Below are positions 38,344-52,252 of a stretch of 64,000 bases of DNA, in pieces. Both the position numbers and the translations under genes were made by a program. Origin of the DNA: Parafrankia elaeagni. Its GTDB lineage: Bacteria; Actinomycetota; Actinomycetes; Frankiales; Frankiaceae. Numbering within the stretch: the stretch's first letter is position 1; the number at the start of each line of letters is the position of its first letter. The notes under the pieces were generated by a model, which did no database searches, had not been told where the DNA came from, and worked only from the letters and a program-made list of their open reading frames with translations. The stretch spans positions 62,001 to 126,000 of the forward strand of contig NZ_KB893705.1 in the NCBI RefSeq assembly GCF_000374165.1, written 5' to 3'.

Positions 38344-38640
38344 ATGCCTAACCTGGGTACGACCGAGATCATTATCATCGCGTTGGTAATTCTGGTGCTC
38401 TTCGGCTCGAAGAAGCTGCCGGACGCGGCCCGTTCCTTCGGTCGGTCCCTGCGCATCTTCAAGGCCGAGACCAAGGGTCTGCGCGACGACGACGCCACCT
38501 CCAGCGCTGCTCCGGCCGCCGCGGCCCCGACGGCTCCCGCCGCCGCACCGGTCGCACCGCTGCCGATCGAGGGCCGTCCCGCCGCCGCGCCGGGCACCTC
38601 GGTCAACGGCTCCGCGCCGGTGGACGCCGAGCGCCGCTGA
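38344..38640 (+). CDS. tatA: Sec-independent protein translocase subunit TatA
   Basis: TatA forms the pore-like assembly that moves folded proteins carrying twin-arginine signals. The 98-residue protein has a short membrane helix ([13 protein letters not shown], about residues 9-21). The [18 protein letters not shown] hinge and amphipathic helix follow, then an Ala-Pro tail. GGAGGA lies about 8 bases before the ATG. tatC follows 303 bases later. Confidence 0.95.
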   Translation: MPNLGTTEIIIIALVILVLFGSKKLPDAARSFGRSLRIFKAETKGLRDDDATSSAAPAAAAPTAPAAAPVAPLPIEGRPAAAPGTSVNGSAPVDAERR

Positions 38641-38943
38641 CCGTGCCGGGGCGCTCCAGGCCATCTGCTCGGGCTGACTCGCCGCGCTGATCGCCGCGCA
38701 CGCCGGTGGCGGGTTCCCCGCACCGGCCGCGCGCCGATCAGCGTTGGCTGATCAGCGTTGGCAGTGGTCTGGGTCGACCGACCAGGCCCGTACGGGGTCC
38801 GCCCGTCCGGGGCCGGTCCGCGGGTTCCGCCCGTGGCCCGGTGTGTAGTAGCTGTGGGTCTCTCGCGCCGGTGCCCACCTGGCTGCGGCCGTGTCCGCAT
38901 GCCGTCCGCATCCATCGTCCTCATCGAGCAGGAGCCGCACCCC
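38641..38943. other. tatA-tatC intergenic region
   Basis: No gene is supported apart from a possible upstream extension of tatC from ATG 38899. It contains a 14-base tandem duplication at 38736-38763. Confidence 0.45.
38736..38763. repeat. 14-bp tandem duplication in the tatA-tatC gap
   Basis: GATCAGCGTTGGCT is followed directly by GATCAGCGTTGGCA. Confidence 0.85.
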
Positions 38944-39966
38944 GTGCCACGGTTGCCAACGCCGAGCAGGCTTGCCTCGTCGGTACACGATCGGCGTGCC
39001 CGCACGGTCGAGGACAGCAGGATGCCCCTCACCGAGCACCTGCGTGAACTGCGCAACCGGCTGGCCAAGGCACTCATCGCCTTCGCGGTCGCATCGATCG
39101 TCTGTTTCATCGTCGAGCCGGACATCTTCCAGTGGCTCATCGAGCCCTACTGCGCGCTGCCCGCGGACAAACGTGGTGACCTCGACGGTGACGGTTCCTG
39201 CACGCTCTACTTCTTCGGCATCCTGGACGCCTTCACGATCCGGCTGAAGATCTCCATGCTGGCGGGTGCGGTGTTCTCGGCGCCTATCTGGCTCTACCAG
39301 CTCTGGTCCTTCGTCACGCCGGGCCTGCACCGGCACGAGCGCCGCTGGTCGCTGAGTTTCGTCTGCGCCTCGCTGGTGCTGTTCGCCGTCGGTGGCCTCT
39401 TCTCCTACCTCACGCTCGAGACCGGCCTGAACCTGCTGCTCGGTTTCGGCGGTGACGGTCTCGTCAGCGTTCTCGACGGAAGCAAGTACCTGAGCTACGT
39501 CATCGCGATGCTGCTGGTCTTCGGGCTGTCGTTCGAGATCCCGCTGCTGGTCACGATGCTGAACCTGGCCGGCCTCGTCACGACCGCCAAGCTGCGGTCC
39601 TGGCGGCGGGCCGAGATCTTCCTCGTGTTCGTCTTCGCCGCGGTCGTCACCCCGAGCCAGGATCCGTTCACCATGCTCGCCCTCGGCCTGCCCATGATCG
39701 TGCTCTACGAGGTGGCGCTGGTCATCGGCTGGGTCAACGACCGACGGAAGGCCAGACGGGGCGACACCTCGCCCTACGCCGACCTCGCGGACGACGAGGC
39801 CTCCCCGCTCGATCTCGACGACACCGGTACCGACCAGGTACCGCCGGCGCCGCGGGTGACGGCCGAGCCCGCGAGGGCCGGTTCGGGGGCCGCGCACGGC
39901 AGCGCCGCGGGCGCCGGCACGGCTGGGTCGGCGTCGTCCGACAGCACGCACGGCGACATCACCTGA
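38944..39966 (+). CDS. tatC: Sec-independent protein translocase subunit TatC
   Basis: TatC is the receptor for twin-arginine signal peptides. MPLTEHLRELRNRLAKALIAF starts the conserved core at about residue 30; six membrane helices and FVTPGLHRHERRW plus FGLSFEIPLLVTMLN follow. A polar tail of about 70 residues, rich in Asp and Ala, ends the protein. GTG 38944 is chosen because GCAGGAG lies upstream. ATG 38899 would add 15 residues. The next gene, helY, starts 54 bases after its stop. Confidence 0.93.
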   Translation: MPRLPTPSRLASSVHDRRARTVEDSRMPLTEHLRELRNRLAKALIAFAVASIVCFIVEPDIFQWLIEPYCALPADKRGDLDGDGSCTLYFFGILDAFTIRLKISMLAGAVFSAPIWLYQLWSFVTPGLHRHERRWSLSFVCASLVLFAVGGLFSYLTLETGLNLLLGFGGDGLVSVLDGSKYLSYVIAMLLVFGLSFEIPLLVTMLNLAGLVTTAKLRSWRRAEIFLVFVFAAVVTPSQDPFTMLALGLPMIVLYEVALVIGWVNDRRKARRGDTSPYADLADDEASPLDLDDTGTDQVPPAPRVTAEPARAGSGAAHGSAAGAGTAGSASSDSTHGDIT

Positions 39967-40007
39967 CCCCGCCGGATACCCGCCCTTTGCGCCGCGCCAG
40001 GGCAGCG

Positions 40008-40013
40008 TAGGGT
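40008..40013 (+). promoter_or_regulatory. -10 hexamer TAGGGT for leaderless helY
   Basis: TAGGGT ends 7 bases before GTG 40021 and overlaps the alternative GTG at 40012, which argues for the later start. Confidence 0.5.
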
Positions 40014-40020
40014 GAGTGAC

Positions 40021-43000
40021 GTGTCGTCCGCGCCCGGCGCCGTCGAGGAGTTCGTGGCCCGGTATCCGTTCGGGCTTGATCCTTTTCAGTCCGAGGCCGT
40101 CGAGGCCCTCGCCCGTGGCGAAGGTGTGCTGGTGGCGGCCCCGACCGGTGCCGGCAAGACGATTGTCGGTGAGTTCGCGGCGCATCTGGCGCTGGCGACC
40201 GGCACCCGCTGCTTCTACACCACGCCGATCAAGGCGCTGTCGAACCAGAAGTACGCGGACCTCGTCGCCCGCTACGGGGCCGCCTCGATCGGTCTGCTGA
40301 CCGGCGACACCTCACGCAACGGGGACGCACCGGTGGTGGTCATGACCACCGAGGTCCTGCGCAACATGCTGTACTCCGAGGCGGCTGACAGCAGCCGGCT
40401 CGCCGATCTCGGCTATGTCGTCATGGACGAGGTCCACTACCTCGCGGACCGCCAGCGCGGCGCCGTCTGGGAGGAGGTGATCATTCATCTCCCGAACCAC
40501 GTCCGGCTGGTCTCGCTGTCCGCGACGGTCAGCAACGCCGAGGAGTTCGCCGAGTGGCTGGTCACCGTGCGCGGCCACACCCGGGTGATCGTGAGCGAGC
40601 ATCGCCCGGTGCCGCTCTACCAGCACGTCCTGGCTGACCGCACCCTGCACGACCTGTTCGTCGACAGCACCGGGGGGCTCGGGCCGTCGGGGCTGGTCCT
40701 CGAGCCGGACCGCGCCGGCCCGCGTGGCGGCAGGGGTGTGCGCCCAGGCGGGCCCGCGTCCACCGACGCGTTTCCCGGCCGGGGCGCGGGCGGTGGCTCT
40801 GGTGCCGGGCCCGCTGCCCGGTGGGGTGCCGGCGCCGGGCCCGGGGCGGACGGCAGTCGCCGGGTGGGTGCTCGGAACGGTGCCGGCGGCAGTGGTGCCG
40901 GCAGCAGTGGCGCCGGTGGTGGTGGCGCCGGTGGTGGTGGGGCGACGGGGCGGGGCGGCGACGGGGAGGCTGCCGGCGGCCGCACGGTCAATCCCGATCT
41001 GCTGCGGCTGGCCCGGGAGGAGTCCCAGTCGGTGTACGACCGCGGGCGCGGCCCCCGGTCGTCGTCGCGGCCGGGGGCACGGCCCGGCGGTGGCGGTGGG
41101 CGACGGCGTTACGGGCCGCCGAGCCGCCCGGACGTGATCGTCAGGCTGGACCGGGCCGGGCTGCTGCCCGCGATCGTGTTCATCTTCAGCCGGGTCGGGT
41201 GCGACGCCGCGGTGACGTCGTGTGTCCAGGCGGGCCTGCGGCTGACGACGTCCGACGAGCGTCGGGAGATCAACGCGCACGTGCGGGCCCGGACGGCCGG
41301 GATCCCGCAGGCCGACCTGGAGATCCTCGGCTACTGGCAGTGGCTGGACGGGCTGGAACGCGGCATCGCCTCGCACCACGCCGGCATGCTCCCCACCTTC
41401 AAGGAGGTGGTGGAGGAACTGTTCGTCCGGGGTCTGGTTCGGGCGGTGTTCGCCACCGAGACGCTCGCGCTGGGCATCAACATGCCCGCCCGCACCGTCG
41501 TGCTGGAACGCCTGACGAAGTTCAACGGCCAGACCCGCGCCAACATCACGCCCGGCGAGTACACCCAGCTGACCGGGCGGGCAGGCCGTCGGAGCATCGA
41601 CGTCGAGGGGCACGCGGTCGTGCTGTGGCAGCCGGGGCTGGACCCGCTGGCGCTGGCCGGTCTCGCCTCGACCCGTACGTATCCGCTGCGGTCGTCGTTC
41701 CGGCCGTCCTACAACATGGCGGTCAACCTGGTCGGGCGCCTCGGCGCGGACCGTGCGCGGGTCGTCCTGGAATCGTCGTTCGCGCAGTTCCAGGCGGACA
41801 AGGCCGTGGTCGGCATCGCCCGGGCGGTTCGCCGCAACCAGACCGCCATCGATGAGCTGGCGGCGGCGCTCGACTGCGACCGGGGTGCTGTCCTCGAGTA
41901 CGACGATCTGCGGCGGCAGATCCGGGAGCGGGAGAACAACCTGTCCCGCGCGGGGACGGTGCGCCGCCAGTCCGAGGTGGCGGAGGCGCTGGCGAAGCTG
42001 CGCAGCGGCGACGTGGTGCGGGTGCCGGCCGGCCGCCGCGGTGGCCTCGTCGTGGTCCTGGACGCCGGTGTCGATCCGGGTTCGCCGGAGGGCCCGCGGC
42101 CGGTGGTGCTCACCGTCGACCGGCAGGTGCGTCGGCTGTCCATGATTGACTTCCCGGTGGCGGTGGAGCCGCTCGCCCGGGTGCGGATTCCGAAGTCGTT
42201 CAACCCCAGGTCGCCCCAGGCGCGGCGTGACCTGGCCTCGTCGCTGCGCAACACCCGGGTGCCGGACGAGCCGGGCCGTCGGGAGCGGATGCGCTCCCTC
42301 GCGGCGGACGACGCCGAGCTGGCCCGGTTGCGCCGCGCGCTGCGGGCCCACCCCGTCCACGACTGCCCGCGGCGGGAGGAGCACCTGCGCTCCGCCGAGC
42401 GGATCGACCGGCTGCGCCGGGAGACCGCCGGGCTGGAACGCAAGGTCGAGGGGCGGACGAACACCGTCGCTCGCACGTTTGACCGCGTTCGCGACACCCT
42501 CGCCGAGCTGCGTTATCTCAGCGCGGACGGCGACGCGGTGACCCCGGCCGGCGCGATGCTGGCACGGATCTACACCGAGCAGGACCTCCAGGTCGCCGAG
42601 TGCCTGCGGACCGGGGTCTGGGTGGGCCTGACTCCGCCTGAGCTGGCGGCGGCCGTCTCGACGCTGCTGTTCGAGCCGCGCGGCGACGACGTGGCGCCGC
42701 CCGCCGTTCCCGGCGGGCCGGCGCTGCGCGACGCGCTCGCGGACATGGCCGGTGTGTACACCCGTCTCGGTGAGGTGGAGGACGAGCACCGGCTCGGTTT
42801 CCTGCGCGCGCCTGACCTGGGGTTCGTGCCGGCGGCCTTCGGCTGGGCGTCCGGTCGTGGGCTGGAGCGGGTCCTCACCGAGGCCGGCGCCGACCTGACG
42901 GCCGGCGACTTCGTCCGCTGGATGCGTCAGCTCATCGATCTCCTCGACCAGATAGCCCAGATCGCGCCGGCCTTCGCGGTCGCCTCCGCCGGCGCCCGGG

Positions 43001-43194
43001 CGCGCGGCGAGGCGGAGGGCGTGGCTGGAGGCGAGGTGGGCGGAGGACCCGGCGGTGAGAGGGCCGAGGGGCCTGCCGACCGGGGAGCCGGCGGCTCGGC
43101 GGGTGGCGCGGGGCTTGTCGAGGTCGGCCGGGTGGCGCGGGCGGCGATGGACGCCGTGCGCCGCGGTGTGGTGGCCTACTCGATGTCGGTGTGA
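40021..43194 (+). CDS. helY: DEAD/DEAH-box RNA helicase, Ski2/Mtr4-like (HelY)
   Basis: Walker A is APTGAGKT near residue 43, Walker B is VVMDEVHYLADRQRG near 135, and motif III is SLSATVSN. The second RecA domain has ASHHAGMLP, ATETLALGINMPARTV and QLTGRAGRRSID. Ski2-like winged-helix and ratchet domains and the C-terminal DSHCT-like region complete the fold. Such helicases unwind structured RNA, and the bacterial role is poorly known. A Gly/Ala-rich insertion of about 130 residues (220-350) lies between the RecA domains. GTG 40012 is the alternative start. It follows pafABC-tatAC as in many actinobacteria. Confidence 0.92.
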   Translation: MSSAPGAVEEFVARYPFGLDPFQSEAVEALARGEGVLVAAPTGAGKTIVGEFAAHLALATGTRCFYTTPIKALSNQKYADLVARYGAASIGLLTGDTSRNGDAPVVVMTTEVLRNMLYSEAADSSRLADLGYVVMDEVHYLADRQRGAVWEEVIIHLPNHVRLVSLSATVSNAEEFAEWLVTVRGHTRVIVSEHRPVPLYQHVLADRTLHDLFVDSTGGLGPSGLVLEPDRAGPRGGRGVRPGGPASTDAFPGRGAGGGSGAGPAARWGAGAGPGADGSRRVGARNGAGGSGAGSSGAGGGGAGGGGATGRGGDGEAAGGRTVNPDLLRLAREESQSVYDRGRGPRSSSRPGARPGGGGGRRRYGPPSRPDVIVRLDRAGLLPAIVFIFSRVGCDAAVTSCVQAGLRLTTSDERREINAHVRARTAGIPQADLEILGYWQWLDGLERGIASHHAGMLPTFKEVVEELFVRGLVRAVFATETLALGINMPARTVVLERLTKFNGQTRANITPGEYTQLTGRAGRRSIDVEGHAVVLWQPGLDPLALAGLASTRTYPLRSSFRPSYNMAVNLVGRLGADRARVVLESSFAQFQADKAVVGIARAVRRNQTAIDELAAALDCDRGAVLEYDDLRRQIRERENNLSRAGTVRRQSEVAEALAKLRSGDVVRVPAGRRGGLVVVLDAGVDPGSPEGPRPVVLTVDRQVRRLSMIDFPVAVEPLARVRIPKSFNPRSPQARRDLASSLRNTRVPDEPGRRERMRSLAADDAELARLRRALRAHPVHDCPRREEHLRSAERIDRLRRETAGLERKVEGRTNTVARTFDRVRDTLAELRYLSADGDAVTPAGAMLARIYTEQDLQVAECLRTGVWVGLTPPELAAAVSTLLFEPRGDDVAPPAVPGGPALRDALADMAGVYTRLGEVEDEHRLGFLRAPDLGFVPAAFGWASGRGLERVLTEAGADLTAGDFVRWMRQLIDLLDQIAQIAPAFAVASAGARARGEAEGVAGGEVGGGPGGERAEGPADRGAGGSAGGAGLVEVGRVARAAMDAVRRGVVAYSMSV

Positions 43195-43227
43195 GCGGGG
43201 TGCCGGTGTGATGGGTGGAACTCGCTG

Positions 43228-43257
43228 TTGACGATGAGTTGGGTCACCTCGTAGCCT
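43228..43257 (+). promoter_or_regulatory. Promoter of the cobalamin operon
   Basis: TTGACG (43228-43233) and TAGCCT (43252-43257) are 18 bases apart, one of the clearest -35/-10 pairs in the window. Transcription would begin near 43264, just before the riboswitch. Confidence 0.65.
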
Positions 43258-43263
43258 GACTCC

Positions 43264-43400
43264 CGTTAGTCGTGATGTTGACAGGAAGCCGGTGGGATTC
43301 CGGCGCGGCCGCGCCACTGTGTCCAGGGGAACCACAAGGGTTCGCCGGGAAGCCAGACCCGTTTCGTCGCGAGTGAACCAGCTGGACGCGTGATCCCTGG
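43264..43400 (+). ncRNA. Cobalamin (B12) riboswitch
   Basis: The B12 core is present in order. GGAAGCCGGTGGGATTCC and GGCGCGGCCGCGCCACTGT match the conserved GGAA...GGTG...TCC and GCGG...CCACTGT blocks, and GGGAAGCCAGAC is the terminal box. The cbtB ribosome binding site, GGGAGG, lies just after, so B12 would block translation or cause early termination. The regulated genes are all cobalt or corrin genes. Confidence 0.92.
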
Positions 43401-43412
43401 GAGGACCCTCGC

Positions 43413-43649
43413 ATGGCCGATTCTGCCGCTCCGTCCGCCGTTCCTGCTCCGCTGGTCGGCGGTGCCGCCAGCCCGGTGAAGCTTCCGCTGCGTGAGATCG
43501 CCCCCTGGGCGGTGCTCATGGGCGCGTTGATGCTTCTGGCGATCTATTTCATCGGCTCGGAAGAGGGCGCTTTCTCCATGGTGGGCGGCACCTGGATCCA
43601 CGAGTTCGTGCACGACGGCCGGCACCTGCTGGGTTTCCCCTGCCACTGA
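43413..43649 (+). CDS. cbtB: Cobalt transporter subunit CbtB
   Basis: The 78-residue protein has one membrane helix (about residues 31-49, WAVLMGALMLLAIYF). Its C-terminal segment HEFVHDGRHLLGFPCH carries the histidines that give CbtB its proposed metal-binding role. It works with CbtA in B12-regulated cobalt uptake. It is the first gene after the riboswitch. GGGAGG lies 9 bases before the ATG. Confidence 0.92.
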   Translation: MADSAAPSAVPAPLVGGAASPVKLPLREIAPWAVLMGALMLLAIYFIGSEEGAFSMVGGTWIHEFVHDGRHLLGFPCH

Positions 43650-43703
43650 TCCACTGATTTTCCGGCGGATCGTTCACCGGCAGGCGGCGGAGGCCGTTCT
43701 TTC

Positions 43704-44471
43704 ATGATGCGCAGACTTCTTGTGTTTGGCATGCTCGCGGGTCTGGTCGCGGGTCTGGTCGGCTTCGGGTTCGCCTCGGTCACCGGCGAACCTCAGGTGG
43801 ACGCGGCGATCGCCATCGAGGAGGCCGCGGCGCCGCCGCCGGTCCCCGGTGAGCCCGTCGAGCCCGAGGAGGTATCCCGGGGGACGCAGAAGGGCATCGG
43901 GCTGGCGGTCGCGACGGGCCTTTACGGCGTCGCGATGGGAGGCCTGTTCGCGATCGCGTGCGCCGTCGCCTACGGCCGTGTCGGCACGTCGGGGATGCGG
44001 TCCACCTCGGCGGTGGTCGCGGCTGTCGGTTTCGTGGTGGTGGCGGTCATCCCGTTCCTGAAGTACCCGGCGAACCCGCCGGCGGTCGGGAATCCGGACA
44101 CGATCGACCGGCGCACCGGCCTCTACGTGGTCATGGTGCTCGTCGCCGTCATCGCGGCCCTGCTCGCCGCGCAGGCCGGCCGCGCGGTGGCCGCCCGGGT
44201 CGGTGCCTGGAACGCGGCACTGGCGGCGACCGGGGTGTTCACCGTCCTCGTCGTGGTGGCCGCGGTCCTCCTCCCCGTCGTCAACGAGGTGCCGGACTCC
44301 TTCCCGCCGGAGCTGCTGTGGCGCTTCCGGCTGTCCTCGCTGGGCACGCAGACTCTTGTGTGGGCGGTGCTGGGGCTTGGCTTCGGGCCGCTCGCCGACC
44401 GGGTGCTCAACCCGGCGCCCGCACGGCGCACCCCGGCGGTGGCGGCGTCACCGAGCCCGTCCGCGGGGTGA
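43704..44471 (+). CDS. cbtA: Cobalt transporter subunit CbtA
   Basis: A polytopic membrane protein of 255 residues with about five helices, starting RRLLVFGMLAGLVAGLVGFG. It partners CbtB in predicted cobalt import. The start is ATG 43704 with a second ATG right after; the GGCGGAGG upstream is somewhat distant. The stop overlaps the next GTG by 4 bases (GTGA), which ties it to cobD. Confidence 0.9.
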   Translation: MMRRLLVFGMLAGLVAGLVGFGFASVTGEPQVDAAIAIEEAAAPPPVPGEPVEPEEVSRGTQKGIGLAVATGLYGVAMGGLFAIACAVAYGRVGTSGMRSTSAVVAAVGFVVVAVIPFLKYPANPPAVGNPDTIDRRTGLYVVMVLVAVIAALLAAQAGRAVAARVGAWNAALAATGVFTVLVVVAAVLLPVVNEVPDSFPPELLWRFRLSSLGTQTLVWAVLGLGFGPLADRVLNPAPARRTPAVAASPSPSAG

Positions 44472-45481
44472 GGGCGAGCGGCCGCGCACGGGCGTACGGG
44501 CTGCTGCTCGGAGTCGTCCTCGACACGCTGTTCGCCGATCCGGCCCGGGGCCATCCGGTCGCGGGGTTCGGGCGGGTCGCGGCCCGCCTCGAGCGGGCCG
44601 CCTACCGCGACAGCCGGCTCGCCGGCGTGGCGTACACGGCGGTCCTGGTCGGTGGTCCGGCGGTGGTCGCCGGGCGGGTGGAACGCGGGCTGGCGCGCGC
44701 ACCGGCCGGTTCCCGCGGCGAGCACCGGGCGAGGCGCGGGGCCGGGCTGGCCGCGACGGCGCTGACCGCGGTGGTGACGTGGTCGGTGCTGGGTGGCGCG
44801 TCGCTGCGCCGGGAGGGCCGGGCGCTCGGCGGTGAGCTGGCCCGGTCGGATCTTGCTGCCGCGCGCCGCCGGCTGCCCTCGCTGTGCGGCCGGGACCCGT
44901 CGGTCCTCGACACCGGCGGGCTGTCCCGGGCGGGCGTCGAGTCACTGGCGGAGAACACTTCGGACGCCGTTGTCGCCCCGCTGCTGTGGGGCGCGGTCGG
45001 CGGTCTGCCCGGCCTCGTCGCCTACCGTGCGGTGAACACCCTCGACGCGATGGTCGGCTACCGCAACGCGCGTTACCGCCGTTTCGGCTGGGCAGCGGCC
45101 CGCGCCGACGACCTGGCCAACCTGCTGCCTGCCCGGGTCTGCGCGCTGCTGACCTGTGCCTGCGCGCCGGTGGTCGGCGGCTCGCCGGCGCGGGCGTTGC
45201 GGACGCTGCGTCGCGACGGCCGCCGCCACCCCAGCCCGAACGCGGGCATGGCGGAGGCGGCGTTCGCCGGAGCGGCCGGGCTGCGGCTCGGCGGTGAGCT
45301 GCGGTACGCCCACGGCGTCGAGCACCGCCCCGAGCTGGGGTCGGGGCGCCGGCCGGGTGCCCGGGACCTGCAGGTCGCAGCACGCCTGTCGGCCGCCGTC
45401 ACGGTGGCCGCCGTCGGGCTGAGCGCCGGGCTCGCCGCCGGGCTGGCGGCGGTCCGACCCGCCGCGGGCAGAGCACGGTGA
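44468..45481 (+). CDS. cobD: Adenosylcobinamide-phosphate synthase (CobD/CbiB)
   Basis: CobD attaches the aminopropanol linker to adenosylcobyric acid in the membrane. [25 protein letters not shown] near the start is the family signature (key residues DxxxADP and HPV). [30 protein letters not shown] and [18 protein letters not shown] follow in the expected order. Start GTG 44468 overlaps the cbtA stop and the gene overlaps cobQ by 4 bases, so translation is coupled. The product is 337 residues. Confidence 0.94.
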   Translation: MRASGRARAYGLLLGVVLDTLFADPARGHPVAGFGRVAARLERAAYRDSRLAGVAYTAVLVGGPAVVAGRVERGLARAPAGSRGEHRARRGAGLAATALTAVVTWSVLGGASLRREGRALGGELARSDLAAARRRLPSLCGRDPSVLDTGGLSRAGVESLAENTSDAVVAPLLWGAVGGLPGLVAYRAVNTLDAMVGYRNARYRRFGWAAARADDLANLLPARVCALLTCACAPVVGGSPARALRTLRRDGRRHPSPNAGMAEAAFAGAAGLRLGGELRYAHGVEHRPELGSGRRPGARDLQVAARLSAAVTVAAVGLSAGLAAGLAAVRPAAGRAR

Positions 45482-47112
45482 CCGGCCGCATCGCGGCCAC
45501 GGGCGGCGGCGCCGGCGGTGGCGCCGGCCGTGGGGCGGTCGGTGGGGCGTTGCTGGTCGCCGGGACCGCCTCGGACGCAGGCAAGAGCATCCTCACCGCC
45601 GGGCTGTGCCGGTGGCTGGCCCGCGAGGGCGTGCGGGTCGCCCCGTTCAAGGCCCAGAACATGGCGCTGAACTCGGTGGTGACCGCCGACGGCGCGGAGA
45701 TCGGCCGGGCGCAGGCGATGCAGGCCGCGGCCGCCGGGGTCGCGCCCGAGGCCGCGATGAACCCCGTGCTGCTCAAGCCCGGCTCCGACCGCCACAGCCA
45801 GCTGGTGGTGCTCGGACGTCCCCTCGCCGAGGTCGACGCGCTGGGGTACCGGCCGTACAAGGAGCGTCTGCTCGGCATCGTCCTGGACTGCCTCGCCGAC
45901 CTGCGCGGCCGGTTCGACGCGGTGATCTGCGAGGGGGCGGGGTCGCCGACGGAGATCAACCTGCGGGCGACCGACATCGCCAACATGGGCTTGGCGCGCG
46001 CGGCGGGCCTGCCGGTGCTGGTCGTCGGCGACATCGACCGTGGGGGTGTGTTCGCCTCCCTGTTCGGGACACTCGCCCTGCTCGACCGGGCCGACCAGGC
46101 CCTTGTCGCCGGCTGGGTGATCAACCGTTTCCGTGGGGACGCCCGGCTGCTCGAGCCCGGGCTGCGCCAGATCGAAGGACTCACCGGACGTCCCGTCCTC
46201 GGCGTCCTGCCCTGGCTGGCGGGCCTGTGGCTCGACGTCGAGGACTCGCTGGACCTGCGCTCACATCCGGATCCGGACCTGGGCCCCGCCGACGGGTCGG
46301 CCGGGCCGGGCGCGGGTGGCGGCGCGGACACCGGCCCGGACCGGCTGCGGGTCGCTGTCATCCGCTTCCCGCGCCTGTCGAACATCACCGACCTGGACGC
46401 CCTGCGCGCCGAGCCGGGGGTGTCGGTGCGGCTCGCGACCAGCGTGGACGACATCGCCGACGCCGACCTGGTGGTGCTGCCGGGGACCCGGGCGACCGTC
46501 TCCGACCTGGCCTGGCTGCGGCGGCGCGGGCTCGCCGACGCGATCGTGGCCCGGGCCGCCGCGGGTCTGCCCGTGCTGGGGATCTGCGGCGGCTACCAGA
46601 TGCTCGGGGTGCGCATCGACGACGACGTCGAGTCCCGGGCGGGGGAGGTGCCCGGCCTGGGTCTGCTGCCACTGATCACCCGCTTCGCGCCGGACAAGGT
46701 GCTCGGGCAGCGGTCGGGGGTCAGCGCGGACGGCCATCCCGTCACGGGCTACGAGATCCGGCACGGCCGACCGGTGCTCGACGAGTCGCTGCGACCCGGC
46801 GGGACGGGCTCCCGTCTCACCGCGGTGGAGCGGTTCGCCGTCGACGGCGCGCGGGTCGGCGGCGTCCATGGGACGAGCTGGCACGGGCTGCTGGAGAACG
46901 ACCAGTTCCGGCGGGCCTACCTGGCCGGTGTGGCGGCGGCTGCCGGCCGGTCGTTCCGCCCGGCCGAGACCTGTTTCGCCGATGTCCGGGCCCGCCGCCT
47001 CGATGCCCTGGGCGACCTCGTCGCCGACCATCTTGACCTGCGGGCGGTGCGCACACTGCTGGAGCGCGGCGCACCGGCCGGTCTTCCCTTCGTCCCCCCG
47101 GGAGCACCCTGA
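45478..47112 (+). CDS. cobQ: Cobyric acid synthase
   Basis: CobQ amidates four side chains of adenosylcobyrinic diamide using glutamine and ATP. The N-terminal synthetase domain has [20 protein letters not shown] (P-loop) and [11 protein letters not shown]. The C-terminal glutaminase domain has [12 protein letters not shown] with the catalytic Cys and [11 protein letters not shown] with the His. An insertion of Gly, Ala and Asp near residue 270 links the domains. It lies between cobD and cobN. Confidence 0.95.
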   Translation: MTGRIAATGGGAGGGAGRGAVGGALLVAGTASDAGKSILTAGLCRWLAREGVRVAPFKAQNMALNSVVTADGAEIGRAQAMQAAAAGVAPEAAMNPVLLKPGSDRHSQLVVLGRPLAEVDALGYRPYKERLLGIVLDCLADLRGRFDAVICEGAGSPTEINLRATDIANMGLARAAGLPVLVVGDIDRGGVFASLFGTLALLDRADQALVAGWVINRFRGDARLLEPGLRQIEGLTGRPVLGVLPWLAGLWLDVEDSLDLRSHPDPDLGPADGSAGPGAGGGADTGPDRLRVAVIRFPRLSNITDLDALRAEPGVSVRLATSVDDIADADLVVLPGTRATVSDLAWLRRRGLADAIVARAAAGLPVLGICGGYQMLGVRIDDDVESRAGEVPGLGLLPLITRFAPDKVLGQRSGVSADGHPVTGYEIRHGRPVLDESLRPGGTGSRLTAVERFAVDGARVGGVHGTSWHGLLENDQFRRAYLAGVAAAAGRSFRPAETCFADVRARRLDALGDLVADHLDLRAVRTLLERGAPAGLPFVPPGAP

Positions 47113-51129
<4,017 letters not shown>

Positions 51130-51174
51130 GAGGACTCCGCGGCGGCGATGAGTTTCTGTCGGTGGGTAGGTCCC

Positions 51175-51188
51175 TGGTGTCGACACCA
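51175..51188. promoter_or_regulatory. Palindrome TGGTGTCGACACCA upstream of first VOC gene
   Basis: A perfect 14-base palindrome 66 bases before the ATG. The second copy (52169-52182) keeps the TGTCGACA core but has lost outer symmetry. It may be an operator or dimer-binding site. Confidence 0.4.
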
Positions 51189-51254
51189 CGCGAACGGCGC
51201 GGGCGCACCCTGCACGCCCCGCGCACCGTGCGCCCGACGGCGAAGGAGCCCGCG

Positions 51255-52049
51255 ATGCCCGCGAACGACACCACCCTGACCGGCGCCCCCTGCTGGATCG
51301 ATCTGATGACCTCGGACGTCGACGGCGCCCGCGCCTTCTACGCGGAGCTGTTCGGCTGGGTCCCCGGCGAGCGGTCCGAGGAGTTCGGCGGGTATTTCAT
51401 GTTCTTCTCCCCGGACGGCCGGATGATCGCCGGCGGGATGCCGAAGCAGGCAGCCGAGGCGCCGGACGTGTGGACCACCTACCTGTTGACCCCGGACGCG
51501 GCGAGGACCACGGCGGCCGTGACCGAGCACGGCGGCACCGTGATGGTCCCGCCGATGCCCATCGCGGACCTGGGCACCATGGCGGTGGTCACCGACCCGA
51601 CCGGCGCCGTGGTCGGCATGTGGCAGCAGGGCACGCACCGCGGGTTCCAGGTGCTCGCCGAGCCGGGTGCGCCGGGCTGGTTCGAGCTGATGACCCGCGA
51701 CTTCAGGGCCGCCGTGCCCTTCTACACGAAGGTCTTCGGCTGGCAGGCGAAGGTCGTCGGTGACAGTGACGAGTTCCGTTACGCCGTGCTGGTCGACGGC
51801 GCCGGCGAGCAGTACGCCGGGGTCATGGATGCCGCCGGCTTCCTCCCGGAGGGCGTGCCGTCGCACTGGGGCGTGTACTTCGCGGTGGAGGACACCGACG
51901 ACGCCGTCGCGCTGGCCGAGAAGCTCGGCGGTTTCACCGCCCAGGCCCCGGTGGACACCCCCTACGGCCGCCTGGCGATCGCGGCCGACCCGACTGGCGC
52001 CGTCTTCAAGCTCGTCGGGCCGAACAAGGAGGAACAGCCGAAGGGCTGA
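51255..52049 (+). CDS. VOC family protein, two glyoxalase-like domains (CFP30B type), copy 1
   Basis: The 264-residue protein has two vicinal-oxygen-chelate halves: PCWIDLMTSDVDGARAFYAELFGW at the start of the first and GWFELMTRDFRAAVPFYTKVFGW at the start of the second (about residue 135). HWGVYFAVEDTDDAVALAEKLGG closes the fold. This layout matches mycobacterial CFP30B-like proteins, whose substrate is not firmly known. AAGGAG lies 7 bases before ATG 51255. The neighbouring gene is a paralogue. Confidence 0.88.
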   Translation: MPANDTTLTGAPCWIDLMTSDVDGARAFYAELFGWVPGERSEEFGGYFMFFSPDGRMIAGGMPKQAAEAPDVWTTYLLTPDAARTTAAVTEHGGTVMVPPMPIADLGTMAVVTDPTGAVVGMWQQGTHRGFQVLAEPGAPGWFELMTRDFRAAVPFYTKVFGWQAKVVGDSDEFRYAVLVDGAGEQYAGVMDAAGFLPEGVPSHWGVYFAVEDTDDAVALAEKLGGFTAQAPVDTPYGRLAIAADPTGAVFKLVGPNKEEQPKG

Positions 52050-52252
52050 CGCCCGCCGCGGGTGACAGCGGGCGGAACCGGGCCTCCGCCCGCGGCTGCC
52101 GCCTTCTTCTGCCTGCTTCTGGGCGGGGCGGCCGTGCGGCGATGAGTTTCTGTCGGTGGTCGGGTCCAAGGTGTCGACAGCACGCGAACGGCGAACGACG
52201 GGCGCACTCCGCGTCCCGCGCGCCATGTGCCACGACGGCGAAGGAGCCCGTG

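Noticed and set aside
40021-43194. helY as a HelR-type rifamycin protection protein, given rph nearby
   Set aside because: The protein has Ski2/Mtr4 motifs and the conserved pafABC-tatAC neighbourhood. HelR belongs to a UvrD-like superfamily 1 group. No RAE precedes it.
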